From NCBI RefSeq assembly GCF_001612945.1, contig NZ_BDBK01000007.1, positions 124,001 through 188,000 on the forward strand: 64,000 nucleotides of DNA, read 5' to 3'. How positions within the stretch are numbered: position 1 is the stretch's first letter; each line of letters starts with the position of its first letter. The notes under the pieces are model-generated. The model was not told the DNA's origin and made no database searches. It saw nothing but the letters and a program-made list of their open reading frames with translations. This DNA comes from Nocardia inohanensis NBRC 100128 (GTDB taxonomy: Bacteria > Actinomycetota > Actinomycetes > Mycobacteriales > Mycobacteriaceae). The position numbers and the translations under genes were made by a program. This document shows positions 45,132-53,681 of the stretch, in pieces.

Positions 45132-46043
45132 TCAGGCGCCGTAGACCGGCTCCGGGGTGACGGCCTTGGCCAGCAGATCGCGCATGACCGGGCCCAGCTC
45201 GGCCGGCTCCCAGCGGGCGCCGCGATCGACCGAGACGCCGTGCCGCCAGCCGTCGGCCACCGTCACCTTGCCGCCCTCGACCTCGAACATGCGGCCGGTG
45301 ACGCCGGCCGAATCAGCGCTGCCCAGCCAGACCACCAGCGGAGAGACGTTCTCCGGGGCCATGGCGTCGAAGCCGTCCTCGGGAGCGGCCATCATGTCGG
45401 CGAAGACGGTCTCGGTCATGCGGGTGCGCGCGGCCGGGGCGATGGCATTGACGGTGATGCCGTAGCGGGCGAACTCGGCCGACGCGGTCAGGGTCAGGCC
45501 CGCGATGCCGGACTTGGCGGCGGAGTAGTTGCCCTGGCCGACCGAACCCAGCAGGCCCGCACCGGAACTGGTGTTGATGATGCGCGCGTCCGGGGTGCGG
45601 CCCGCCTTGGCCTCGTTGCGCCAGTACTCGGCGGCGTGCCGCATGGGGGCGAAGTGGCCCTTGAGGTGGACCTTGATGACGGCGTCCCACTCGTCCTCGC
45701 CGAGGTTGACCAGCATGCGGTCACGGACGATACCGGCATTGTTGACCAGGATGTCCAGACGGCCGAAAGTCGCTACGGCAGTGGAGATCAGGCGGCGGGC
45801 GCCCTCCCAGTCGGAGACGTCGTCGCCGTTCACGACGGCTTCGCCGCCGAGGGCCTTGATCTCCTCGACGACCTGGGCGGCCGGGGAATCGGGGCTGGGA
45901 GCGCCGTCGAGCTCCGCACCCAGGTCGTTCACCACGACCTTGGCGCCGGCGGCCGCGAAAGCGAGAGCATGCGCACGACCGATGCCGCGACCGGCGCCGG
46001 TCACGATGGCGACGCGGCCTTCGCAGATCTTGTTGTCAGTCAT
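45132..46043 (-). CDS. SDR of the KstR2 regulon, Rv3548c-like
   Basis: A 303-residue SDR, almost the length of Rv3548c (304). Cofactor motif VTGAGRGIGRAHALAF, NNAGIVRDRML, catalytic NTSSGAGLLGSVGQGNYSAAKSG. It has the C-terminal extension typical of MFE-2-type hydroxyacyl-CoA dehydrogenases. It belongs to the ring-C/D catabolic cluster, where it is thought to oxidise a hydroxyacyl-CoA intermediate. It lies 93 bases downstream of the next SDR gene on the same strand and shares its KstR2-controlled promoter. Confidence 0.82.
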   Translation of the reverse strand: MTDNKICEGRVAIVTGAGRGIGRAHALAFAAAGAKVVVNDLGAELDGAPSPDSPAAQVVEEIKALGGEAVVNGDDVSDWEGARRLISTAVATFGRLDILVNNAGIVRDRMLVNLGEDEWDAVIKVHLKGHFAPMRHAAEYWRNEAKAGRTPDARIINTSSGAGLLGSVGQGNYSAAKSGIAGLTLTASAEFARYGITVNAIAPAARTRMTETVFADMMAAPEDGFDAMAPENVSPLVVWLGSADSAGVTGRMFEVEGGKVTVADGWRHGVSVDRGARWEPAELGPVMRDLLAKAVTPEPVYGA

Positions 46044-46136
46044 ATCGATTACCTCGCTGGAGTGTGGAAAGGGATTGTGGGGAGAGGCCGCGAAGCCGAG
46101 GCCGCCACGCCCGGAAGGAGCAGGGCCGGGGCCGGG

Positions 46137-46931
46137 CTAGTGGCCCGAGACCGCCGGGACATCGGCGGTGGAGGCTTGGAGGAAGGCGGGCTTTTCACCG
46201 CCGCCGTGCACCAGAAGCGAACTGCCGGTGATGTATTCGGCCAGCGGGGAAGCCAGGAAGGCGGCGGTACGGCCGATGTCCTCCGGGACGGCCATCCGCT
46301 GCATGGGAACAGTGCCGGCGACAGCCGCGATGCCGTCTTCGTCGCCGTAGTGCAGGTGCGAGGACTCGGTGTTGACCAGGCCGACGATCACCGAGTTCAT
46401 CCGGACCTTGGGAGCCCATTCGACGGCGAGCGACGAAACCAGGCTGTCCACACCGGCTTTCGCGGCCCCGTAGGCGGCGGTGCCGGGCGACGGGCGGTGA
46501 CCCGAGACGCTGGAGATCATCACGATCGAGCCGCCCTGCTCCTGCTGCTGCATCACCTCGTTGGCGACCTGCGAAACGAGCAGGGGCGCCAGCAGATTCA
46601 GCTGCACGATCTTGGCGTGGAAGTTGGCGCTGGCATCGGCGGCCAGGGCGAACGGCGCACCGCCCGCGTTGTTCACCACGGTGTCGAGCCGCCCGTACTT
46701 CGCCACGATCGCGTCGATCAAGCCGCGCACCGATTCGGGGTCCCGCACATCGCACGGCAGGAAGTCGATACCGCGCCCGTTCGACTCGACCGGAACATCG
46801 GCCGGACGGCGCGCGCAGGCGACCACGGTCGCGCCCGCGTCCAGGAAAACGCGGGAGATACCGGCCCCGACGCCCCGGACGCCACCGGTGACCAGGACGA
46901 CCGAGCCGGAGAGGTTCACTTCGATTGCCAC
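46137..46931 (-). CDS. SDR of the KstR2 regulon, Rv3549c-like
   Basis: A 264-residue SDR. Motifs: VTGGVRGVGAGISRVF, VVNNAGGAPFAL, catalytic Ser in MISSVSGHRPSPG and Tyr/Lys in AYGAAKAG. It is related to Rv3549c, which lies divergent from echA20 as here. Homologues act as hydroxyacyl-CoA dehydrogenases in the hydrindane (HIP) pathway, though the exact step is not settled. The ATG at 46931 lies 11 bases downstream of the KstR2 operator. Confidence 0.85.
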   Translation of the reverse strand: MAIEVNLSGSVVLVTGGVRGVGAGISRVFLDAGATVVACARRPADVPVESNGRGIDFLPCDVRDPESVRGLIDAIVAKYGRLDTVVNNAGGAPFALAADASANFHAKIVQLNLLAPLLVSQVANEVMQQQEQGGSIVMISSVSGHRPSPGTAAYGAAKAGVDSLVSSLAVEWAPKVRMNSVIVGLVNTESSHLHYGDEDGIAAVAGTVPMQRMAVPEDIGRTAAFLASPLAEYITGSSLLVHGGGEKPAFLQASTADVPAVSGH

Positions 46932-46942
46932 CGTGCTAACCT

Positions 46943-46956
46943 ACCAAGCACTTGCT
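46943..46956. promoter_or_regulatory. KstR2 operator between the SDR operon and the echA20-ipdABC operon
   Basis: ACCAAGCACTTGCT is a perfect match to the known KstR2 pattern AnCAAGnnCTTGnT. It sits between divergent genes (46931 and 46998) and controls both. Confidence 0.93.
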
Positions 46957-46997
46957 TGTTTTGCCAACGATGGGCTCTGCCCGCTTAAGGACACGCG

Positions 46998-47762
46998 ATG
47001 GGGATCATCCGCCACACCGAAACCGAGGGCGTCGAAGTCGTCACTGTCGACTACCCCCCGGTCAACGCTCTGCCCTCCGACGGCTGGTTCGCCCTGGCCG
47101 ACGCCGTCCGGGAAGCCGGGCGCGATCCCGAGACCCGCGTCGTCGTGCTGCGCGCCGAGGGGCGCGGGTTCAACGCGGGTGTGGATATCAAGGAGATGAA
47201 CGCGGACGTCGGGCACACCAAGCTCATCCGCGCCAACCACGGCTGCTTCGAAGCCTTCGCCGCGGTCTACGACTGCCAGGTCCCGGTGGTCACCGCGGTC
47301 AACGGCTTCTGCCTCGGCGGCGGCATCGGCCTGGTCGGCAACTCCGATGTGATCGTCGCCTCCGACGACGCCACCTTCGGCCTGCCCGAGGTCGATCGCG
47401 GGGCGCTCGGCGCGGCCACCCATCTGGCGCGGCTGGTTCCCCAGCACCTGATGCGGACCATGTTCTACACCGCGGGCACGCTCACCGCGCAGCAGCTGCA
47501 CCACTACGGTTCGGTGTTCAAGGTGGTGCCGCGCGCCGAACTCGACGCCGCCGCAATGGAAGTCGCCAAGAACATCGCGAACAAGGACGGCCGCGTCATC
47601 CGCGCCGCCAAGAAGGCTTTGAACGGCATCGACGTGCAGGACGTGCACCGGTCCTACCGCTTCGAGCAGGGCTTCACCATGGAGCTCAACCTCGCGGGCG
47701 TGGCCGACGAGATTCGCGCGCGCTTCGACGATGACATCGCGGCGCAGAAGAAGGAGAAGTAG
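46998..47762 (+). CDS. echA20: ring-opening enoyl-CoA hydratase-family hydrolase EchA20
   Basis: A 254-residue crotonase-fold protein, homologue of Rv3550. Crotonase marks are GRGFNAGVDIKEMN, VTAVNGFCLGGGIGLVGNSDVIVAS and the EVDRGALGAATHL region. EchA20 hydrolyses HIEC-CoA to open ring D of the sterol (giving COCHEA-CoA), so it acts not as a hydratase but as a C-C hydrolase. The active-site acid region LPEVDRG is conserved. First gene of a tightly packed echA20-ipdA-ipdB-ipdC operon under KstR2. Confidence 0.9.
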   Translation: MGIIRHTETEGVEVVTVDYPPVNALPSDGWFALADAVREAGRDPETRVVVLRAEGRGFNAGVDIKEMNADVGHTKLIRANHGCFEAFAAVYDCQVPVVTAVNGFCLGGGIGLVGNSDVIVASDDATFGLPEVDRGALGAATHLARLVPQHLMRTMFYTAGTLTAQQLHHYGSVFKVVPRAELDAAAMEVAKNIANKDGRVIRAAKKALNGIDVQDVHRSYRFEQGFTMELNLAGVADEIRARFDDDIAAQKKEK

Positions 47763-47767
47763 AAGCC

Positions 47768-48643
47768 ATGCGCGACAAGCGGATGACGCTCGACGAGATC
47801 GTCGGCGAACTGCGGAGCGGAATGACCATCGGGCTCGGCGGCTGGGGTTCCCGGCGCAAGCCGATGGCGCTGGTGCGGGCCATTCTGCGTTCGGACATCA
47901 CGGATTTGACGGTCGTCACCTACGGCGGGCCGGACCTGGGGCTGCTCTGCTCGGCGGGCAAGGTGCGAAAGGCGTACTACGGCTTCGTATCCCTGGATTC
48001 CGCGCCGTTCTACGACCCGTGGTTCGCCAAGGCACGCACCGAGGGCCGGATCACCGTGCGTGAGATGGACGAGGGCATGGTGAAGTGCGGGCTCCAAGCC
48101 GCCGCCGCGCGCCTGCCGTTCCTGCCCATCCGCGCCGGATTGGGTTCTGCCGTAATCGATTTCTGGGAGGGCGAGCTGAAGACCGTGCAGTCGCCGTACC
48201 CGACCGAGGGCAAGACCGAGACCCTGGTCGCCATGCCGGCGCTGGATCTGGACGCCGCCTTCGTGCACCTGGATCTGGGCGACAAGCACGGCAATGCCGC
48301 CTACACCGGCGTCGATCCCTACTTCGATGACCTGTACGCCCTGGCCGCCGAGAAGCGCTACCTGTCGGTGGACAAGCTGGTCGAGACCGAGGAACTGGTG
48401 AAAGCCGTTCCGCACCAGTCGATCATCCTCAATCGCATGATGGTCGACGGCGTGGTCGAGGCCCCGGGTGGCGCGCACTTCACCTTCTCCGGGTCCTACG
48501 GGCGCGACGAGAAGTTCCAGCGCCACTACGTCGAGGCCGCCAAGACGCCCGAGTCGTGGGCCGAGTTCAAGGCGCGCTACCTGGATGTGTCCGAGGACGA
48601 GTACCAGGCCGCCGTTCGCGCGTTCGCCGAGGAGCAGAAGTAA
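47768..48643 (+). CDS. ipdA: COCHEA-CoA hydrolase alpha subunit IpdA
   Basis: A 291-residue class I CoA-transferase-fold protein, homologue of Rv3551. SGMTIGLGGWGSRRKPMALVRAILRSD is the typical CoA-binding loop, with the long LDAAFVHLDLGDKHGNAAYTGVDPYFDDLYA strand-helix unit. IpdA and IpdB form a heterotetramer that hydrolyses the last ring (ring C) of the sterol. It follows echA20 by five bases. Its stop codon shares one base with the ipdB start. Confidence 0.92.
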   Translation: MRDKRMTLDEIVGELRSGMTIGLGGWGSRRKPMALVRAILRSDITDLTVVTYGGPDLGLLCSAGKVRKAYYGFVSLDSAPFYDPWFAKARTEGRITVREMDEGMVKCGLQAAAARLPFLPIRAGLGSAVIDFWEGELKTVQSPYPTEGKTETLVAMPALDLDAAFVHLDLGDKHGNAAYTGVDPYFDDLYALAAEKRYLSVDKLVETEELVKAVPHQSIILNRMMVDGVVEAPGGAHFTFSGSYGRDEKFQRHYVEAAKTPESWAEFKARYLDVSEDEYQAAVRAFAEEQK

Positions 48644-49401
48644 TGAGCGACACCACCACCATCACTCGCGCGGAGATCTGCGTGGTCGCCGCGGCCGAAA
48701 TCTTCCGTGGCGCAGGCGAGATCATGGCCAGCCCGATGTCGACCGTCACCACCATCGGTGCGCGGCTGGCACGGCTGACCTTCGAACCTGACCTGCTGCT
48801 CTCCGACGGTGAAGCGCTGTTCTTCGCCGAGGTCCCGCCGATCGGCGGCAAGGCCCCGATCGAGGGCTGGATTCCGTTCTCCAAGGTCTTCGATGTGGTC
48901 GCCTCGGGTCGCCGGCACGTGGTCATGGGCGCGAACCAGCTGGACCGCTTCGGTAATCAGAACCTGTCGGCGTTCGGGCCTTTGCAGCAGCCGACCCGGC
49001 AGATGTTCGGGGTGCGCGGTGCGCCGGGCAACACCATCAACCACGCCACCAGCTACTTCGTGCCCAAGCACAACAAGCGGGTGTTCGTGGATCAGGTCGA
49101 CATCGTCTCCGGAATCGGTTATGACAAGGTCGATCCCGAGAACCCGGCCTACCGGTTCCACCACCTGCATCGCGTGGTGTCGAACCTGGGCGTGTTCGAC
49201 TACAACGGGCCGGACCACACCATGCGCGCGCTGTCGCTGCACCCGGGTGTGAGTGCCGACGAGGTCGCGGAGAACACCTCCTTCGAGATCGCCGGGCTGG
49301 CCGACGCGGGCGAGACCCGTCTGCCCACCGAGGAAGAGCTCACCATCATCCGGACCGTGTTGGATCCCAAGGGCTTCCGGGAGAAGGAAGTGCAGGCATG
49401 A
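48643..49401 (+). CDS. ipdB: COCHEA-CoA hydrolase beta subunit IpdB
   Basis: A 252-residue CoA-transferase beta-type subunit (homologue of Rv3552). Marks: IFRGAGEIMASPMSTVTTIGARLARLTFEPDLLLSDGEALF, NAHATSYFVP-like (NTINHATSYFVPKHNKRVFVDQVDIVSGIGYDK) and RVVSNLGVFDYNGPDHTMRALSLHPGV. ATG at 48643 with GGAGCAG upstream; it overlaps ipdA by one base and ipdC by four, as expected for a two-subunit enzyme. Works with IpdA as above. Confidence 0.92.
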   Translation: MSDTTTITRAEICVVAAAEIFRGAGEIMASPMSTVTTIGARLARLTFEPDLLLSDGEALFFAEVPPIGGKAPIEGWIPFSKVFDVVASGRRHVVMGANQLDRFGNQNLSAFGPLQQPTRQMFGVRGAPGNTINHATSYFVPKHNKRVFVDQVDIVSGIGYDKVDPENPAYRFHHLHRVVSNLGVFDYNGPDHTMRALSLHPGVSADEVAENTSFEIAGLADAGETRLPTEEELTIIRTVLDPKGFREKEVQA

Positions 49402-50483
49402 GCGCGCAGCGGCTCCGGACTCCGCTGACCGAACTGGTCGGCATCGAGCATCCGATCGTGCAGACCGGCATGGGCTGGGTCGCCGGTCCGGGTCTGGTCG
49501 CGGCCACCGCCAACGCGGGCGGCCTCGGCATTCTGGCGTCGGCCACCATGAACCTCGACGAGCTCGAGGTGGCCATCGCCAAGACGAAAGCCAAGACGGA
49601 CAAGCCCTTCGGCGTGAACATCCGCGCCGACCTGTCCGACGCCCCCGACCGGATCGAGATGATGATCCGCGAGGGCGTGAAGGTGGCGTCGTTCGCGCTG
49701 GCCCCCAAGAAGGAGCTCATCGCGCGCCTCAAGGACAACGGCGTAGTCGTGATGCCGTCCATCGGCGCGGCCAAGCACGCGGTCAAGGTCGCCTCCTGGG
49801 GCGCGGACGCCGTGATCGTGCAGGGCGGTGAAGGCGGCGGCCACACCGGTTCGGTCGCCACCACGCTGCTGCTGCCCTCGGTGCTCGATGCCGTGGACAT
49901 CCCGGTCGTGGCCGGCGGCGGCTTCTTCGACGGCCGTGGCCTCGCCGCAGCGCTGTCCTACGGGGCGGCCGGCGTGGCCATGGGCACCCGCTTCCTGCTC
50001 ACCCAGGACAGCTCGGTGCCGGAGTCGGTCAAGCAGGAGTACCTCAAGCGCGGACTCCAGGACACCGTCGTCTCCAGGAAGGTCGACGGCATGCCGCATC
50101 GCGTGCTGAACACCGAACTGGTCGACAAGCTGGAGCATTCCGGCCCGGCCCGCGGCTTCCTCGCGGCGGCCACCAATGCCGTCAAGTTCAAGAACATGAC
50201 CGGCATGAAGTGGACGACCATCATGAAGGAGGGCCTGAACACGCGTAAGCACAAGGGCCTCACCTGGTCCCAGGTCATCATGGGCGCCAACACCCCCATG
50301 CTGCTGAAAGCCGGTCTGGTGGACGGCAATACGCAAGCCGGTGTGCTCGCCTCCGGCCAGGTCGCCGGCATCATCGACGACCTGCCGACCGTGGCCGACC
50401 TGATCGACAGCATCATCACCGATGCCGTCCTGCGCATCGACAGCCTGGCCCAGTACAAGGTGACCGACTCCGCCACCGCCTGA
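49398..50483 (+). CDS. ipdC: IpdC, flavin-dependent dehydrogenase of ring C/D catabolism
   Basis: A 361-residue protein of the nitronate monooxygenase/2-nitropropane-dioxygenase-like TIM-barrel family (homologue of Rv3553, 355 residues). PIVQTGMGWVAGPGLVAATANAGGLGILAS binds the phosphate end of FMN, and AVIVQGGEGGGHTG, VPVVAGGGFFDGRGLAAALSYGAAGVAMGTRF are conserved. In the KstR2 pathway IpdC introduces the double bond of HIEC-CoA, the substrate of EchA20. It is last in the operon and followed by several hairpins. Confidence 0.9.
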   Translation: MSAQRLRTPLTELVGIEHPIVQTGMGWVAGPGLVAATANAGGLGILASATMNLDELEVAIAKTKAKTDKPFGVNIRADLSDAPDRIEMMIREGVKVASFALAPKKELIARLKDNGVVVMPSIGAAKHAVKVASWGADAVIVQGGEGGGHTGSVATTLLLPSVLDAVDIPVVAGGGFFDGRGLAAALSYGAAGVAMGTRFLLTQDSSVPESVKQEYLKRGLQDTVVSRKVDGMPHRVLNTELVDKLEHSGPARGFLAAATNAVKFKNMTGMKWTTIMKEGLNTRKHKGLTWSQVIMGANTPMLLKAGLVDGNTQAGVLASGQVAGIIDDLPTVADLIDSIITDAVLRIDSLAQYKVTDSATA

Positions 50484-50498
50484 CCTGCCCCGCCCCGA

Positions 50499-50526
50499 GC
50501 GCTGCGGACCGTACGCCCCGCAGCGC
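50499..50526 (+). terminator. first hairpin after ipdC
   Basis: GCGCTGCGG and CCGCAGCGC arms with a 10-base loop, 15 bases after the ipdC stop. Confidence 0.6.
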
Positions 50527-50567
50527 CCCGGACTGCGCGTCCCGACACAATCGGCCGCGCAACCCAG

Positions 50568-50662
50568 CGGATCCGGCCGAAATCCCGGATCCGTCTGCGC
50601 GACCGCCGAACCCCCGGTCGCGCACGAGCCGCCCCCGGATCCTCTCGCCCGGGGGCGGTTTT
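50568..50662 (+). terminator. three further hairpins ending in a T-tract after ipdC
   Basis: Three stems follow in a row: CGGATCCGG/CCGGATCCG (50568-50593), GCGCGACCG/CGGTCGCGC (50597-50623) and CCGCCCCCGG/CCGGGGGCGG (50629-50658), the last followed by TTTT at 50659-50662, a classical intrinsic terminator. The gap up to the next gene (50663-50822) shows nothing further that I can call. Confidence 0.75.
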
Positions 50663-50822
50663 CGTACGTTCGCAGCCAGGTATCCAGCCCGAAAGCTGGG
50701 ACCAGGACGAGGAATGGCTGGCCGACCCACACGATGTGGAGTTGGCCGTCGAGGTGATCTCGAAGTTCGGGCGCGCGGGAATTGTGCGTGACGGGAAAGC
50801 GGTGGGCTGCGACCATGTGGCC

Positions 50823-51686
50823 ATGGGGAATGTCTTGATTGTCGGGGATATTCATGGGAACACCTCGCATGCGCTGAGCCTGATTCAGGTCGCGGTGCGG
50901 CAGGAGTGCGCCAAGGTGTTCGCCGTGGGGGATTTCGGGGCCTGGGAGCATATGCACTCGGGGCGGCGGTACTTCGATGTGGTGAACAAGGCCGCGAAGA
51001 AGGCGGGGGTGACCGTGTATTTCCTGGACGGGAACCATGACAAGAGCTCGCTGGTGCACGAGTTGTACGGGCAGCAGCGGGATGACGAAGGGTTCCTGAT
51101 CTGCCGGAAGTTCCTGCGGTTCGCGCCGCGCGGGCATCGATGGGAGTGGGAGGGCACCACTTTCGCGGCCTTCGGCGGGGCGCGGTCCACCGACAAGGGG
51201 TGGCGGCTGGCCCGGGAGGCGCGCAAGCAGGAGCAGAGCGCGAAGCGGGCCTACGGGTCGGGGCGCAAGCGGATGAGCGCGGGCACGCTGTGGTTTCCCG
51301 AGGAGGAGATGACCGATGCGGAGCTGGACGCGCTGCTGATCGCGGACAGCTCGCCGGTGGATGTGCTGCTCTCGCATGACAAGCCGCGCGCCAGCACGCC
51401 GAAGTTCAATCGGAAGAGCAAGCCCGAGTGCTTCCCGAACCAGGATCGGATTCAGACCGTGCTGGAGACGCTGCGGCCGGGGCTGCACGTGCACGGGCAT
51501 CTGCACTACCGGTACACCGAGATGCTGCCGTGCGGGGACGGGCAGTGGACCCGGGTGGAGGGCCTGGCCGCCGATCCGGAGGCGTCCTCGCATCCGGCGT
51601 ACAGCAGCGACCAGGCTTGGCTGGTTTTGCCGCTGCCCTACGCCGCCGCGGCCGGCGAGCTGGTGAGCGAACCGGCGGCGGGCTGA
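50823..51686 (+). CDS. calcineurin-like metallophosphoesterase
   Basis: About 287 residues with all the metal motifs of the family: GDIHGN near the N-terminus, GDFGAW, GNHDK, LLSHDKPR and the closing HVHGHLHYRY. It should hydrolyse phosphodiesters or phosphomonoesters with two metal ions. A charged stretch (WRLAREARKQEQSAKRAYGSGRKRMSAG) is a probable insertion. The ATG at 50823 begins MGNVLIVGDIHGN; longer starts back to 50736 have no conserved sequence. It is not related to sterol catabolism. The substrate is unknown. Convergent with the permease gene, stops one base apart. Confidence 0.82.
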   Translation: MGNVLIVGDIHGNTSHALSLIQVAVRQECAKVFAVGDFGAWEHMHSGRRYFDVVNKAAKKAGVTVYFLDGNHDKSSLVHELYGQQRDDEGFLICRKFLRFAPRGHRWEWEGTTFAAFGGARSTDKGWRLAREARKQEQSAKRAYGSGRKRMSAGTLWFPEEEMTDAELDALLIADSSPVDVLLSHDKPRASTPKFNRKSKPECFPNQDRIQTVLETLRPGLHVHGHLHYRYTEMLPCGDGQWTRVEGLAADPEASSHPAYSSDQAWLVLPLPYAAAAGELVSEPAAG

Positions 51687-51687
51687 A

Positions 51688-53094
51688 TCACGGCTTGGCG
51701 CTGGGCTCGTCGTAGGAGGAGGTGCCTTCGTCCAGCAGCGGCTCCTCCGCCTTGAAATGGGCCGGCGCGAACAAGCGCAGCACGTGGTAGCCGGTGATGA
51801 CGACCAGCGTGCCCAGGGCGATACCGCTGAGGGTGAAGGTGTCGGTGAACTTCATGCTCACATTGCCGATGCCGATGATCAGGCCCGCGGCCGCCGGGAC
51901 CAGGTTCAGCGGATTGCGCAGGTCCACTCCGGCATTCGTCCAGATCTGCGCGCCGAGCAGGCCGATCATGCCGTACAGGATGACGGTGATGCCGCCGAGC
52001 ACACCGCCCGGAATGGCGGCGACGATCGCGCCGAACTTCGGGCACAGACCGAACAGCAGCGCGAAACCGGCTGCGGCCCAATAGGCGGCGGTCGAGTAGA
52101 CGCGGGTGGCGGCCATGACCCCGATGTTCTCGGAGTAGGTGGTGTTGGGCGGGCCGCCGACGGCGGTCGACAGCATGGATCCCACACCGTCCGCGGCGAT
52201 GGCGGTGCCCAGCTTGTCGTCCAGATTGCGCCCGGTCATTTCGCCGACCGCCTTCACGTGGCCCGCGTTCTCGGCGACGAGAGCGATCACCACCGGCAGG
52301 GCGACCAGCATCGCCGACCATTCGAAGGACGGGGCGTGCAAGTGCGGCAGGCCGATCCAATCCGCCTTGCCGACGGCCGAAAGGTCCAGCCGCCAGTGCT
52401 CGGTCACCGTCCCGCTGCCATCGGCGGAATGGATCTTGCCGAACACCCGGTCCAGCACCCACGACAGCCCGTACCCGAAGATCAGGCCCAGGAAAATCGC
52501 TATGCGAGAGAAGAATCCGCGCAACCCGACCACAGCGAGCCCCGTGAACAGCATGACCAGCAGGGCCGTCCACTGATCCTGCGGCCAGTAGGTGGAGGCG
52601 GTCACCGGGGCCAGGTTGAATCCGATCAGCATGACCACCGCGCCGGTGACCACCGGCGGCATAGCCGCGTGAATGATTCGCGCCCCGAACTTCTGCACCG
52701 CCAGGCCGATCAGGAACAGCACCGCGCCGACCGCGAGGCAGGCTCCGGTAACCGTCGCGCTACTGCCGCCCTGCGCCCGGATCACCGCCGCCACGCCGAC
52801 GAACGAGAGCGAACAGCCGAGGTAGCTCGGCACCCGCCCCTTGGTCGCCAGCAGGAAAACGACGGTCGCGACACCCGACATCATGATGGCCAGGTTGGGG
52901 TCCAAGCCCATCAGCACCGGCGCGACGAAACTCGCACCGAACATGGCAACGACGTGCTGCGCCCCCAGTCCGATGGTGCGCGGCCAGGTCAGCCGCTCGT
53001 CCGGGGTGACGACCACGCCCGGGGCGGGCGTGCGCCCGTCCCCGCCGTGTAGCTTCCAGCGGACACCCAGATCCATATCAGCCCGCTTTCTCAT
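51688..53094 (-). CDS. nucleobase (uracil/xanthine) permease, NCS2 family
   Basis: A 468-residue protein with about 12-14 membrane segments. Family blocks: GAQHVVAMFGASFVAPVLMGLDP at the N-terminus, FGARIIHAAMPPVVTGAVVMLIGFNLAP, the substrate motif VALVAENAGHVKAVGEMTGR (with the conserved Glu) and DGVGSMLSTAVGGPPNTTYSENIGVMAATRVYS. It imports a nucleobase by proton symport; UraA-type uracil or xanthine cannot be separated by eye. ATG at 53094 (MRKRAD) and at 53076 are both possible; the frame upstream has no homology. Confidence 0.9.
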   Translation of the reverse strand: MRKRADMDLGVRWKLHGGDGRTPAPGVVVTPDERLTWPRTIGLGAQHVVAMFGASFVAPVLMGLDPNLAIMMSGVATVVFLLATKGRVPSYLGCSLSFVGVAAVIRAQGGSSATVTGACLAVGAVLFLIGLAVQKFGARIIHAAMPPVVTGAVVMLIGFNLAPVTASTYWPQDQWTALLVMLFTGLAVVGLRGFFSRIAIFLGLIFGYGLSWVLDRVFGKIHSADGSGTVTEHWRLDLSAVGKADWIGLPHLHAPSFEWSAMLVALPVVIALVAENAGHVKAVGEMTGRNLDDKLGTAIAADGVGSMLSTAVGGPPNTTYSENIGVMAATRVYSTAAYWAAAGFALLFGLCPKFGAIVAAIPGGVLGGITVILYGMIGLLGAQIWTNAGVDLRNPLNLVPAAAGLIIGIGNVSMKFTDTFTLSGIALGTLVVITGYHVLRLFAPAHFKAEEPLLDEGTSSYDEPSAKP

Positions 53095-53176
53095 GAGTTC
53101 GGGAAACGATCCCGGACATCGTAGTTCGAGCAAACCCCCGGCTCCGCACTCCCGCGCTCCGAACCGCGCGGCCGAT

Positions 53177-53596
53177 TCACGACCTCTCGTACCGTGCCCG
53201 GACCTCCCGCGGAAACGCGTACGGATTCGGCTCGGGACCCTCGTCGGAGTCAACCGGCTCGGCACCGGACGCGTACGACCGGCTCGAGCGAGCGGCGCCT
53301 TCGTCCCGGGCGAGAAAGCGGCGGATGGTGGCCGCGACGGCCGGATCAGCGGTGAAGTCGCCGCGTAGTTCCGCCTCGCGCGCCGCGACCTCGGCCAGGG
53401 CGCGCTGGTGTGCCGTCGAAATGACCTGCGCCAGTGCCGCATCCGGCAGGGACAGGGCGGTGATGCGGCCGTCTGCCGCCACTTCGACCCGCACACCGGA
53501 GGCGGACACGGTGGCGCGCAGCCCCGCTACGAGGTCTTGCAGACGCCGTGCCCGCGCCCCGATCTCGGCCAGATCCGCTTCCCCCGATATCCCCAT
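53177..53596 (-). CDS. YbaB/EbfC-like nucleoid-associated protein
   Basis: A 139-residue protein with the small alpha/beta fold seen in YbaB and in the Esx-linked YbaB-like family: LAEIGARARRLQDLVAGLRATVSASGVRVEVAADGRITALSLPDAALAQVISTAHQRALAEVAAREAELRGDF. A variable, probably disordered tail with charged and proline residues follows. Family members bind DNA or join secretion loci; no ESX genes are near. It is a likely single gene; the next minus-strand gene (permease) starts 82 bases beyond its stop. Confidence 0.65.
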   Translation of the reverse strand: MGISGEADLAEIGARARRLQDLVAGLRATVSASGVRVEVAADGRITALSLPDAALAQVISTAHQRALAEVAAREAELRGDFTADPAVAATIRRFLARDEGAARSSRSYASGAEPVDSDEGPEPNPYAFPREVRARYERS

Positions 53597-53681
53597 ATCC
53601 CGAGGTTACGAACGGACAGGCCGGGTCGCACCGAGTCGGCGACCTCGCGCGACCCGGGCCACCGGCGTGGCGCGGGTCCGG

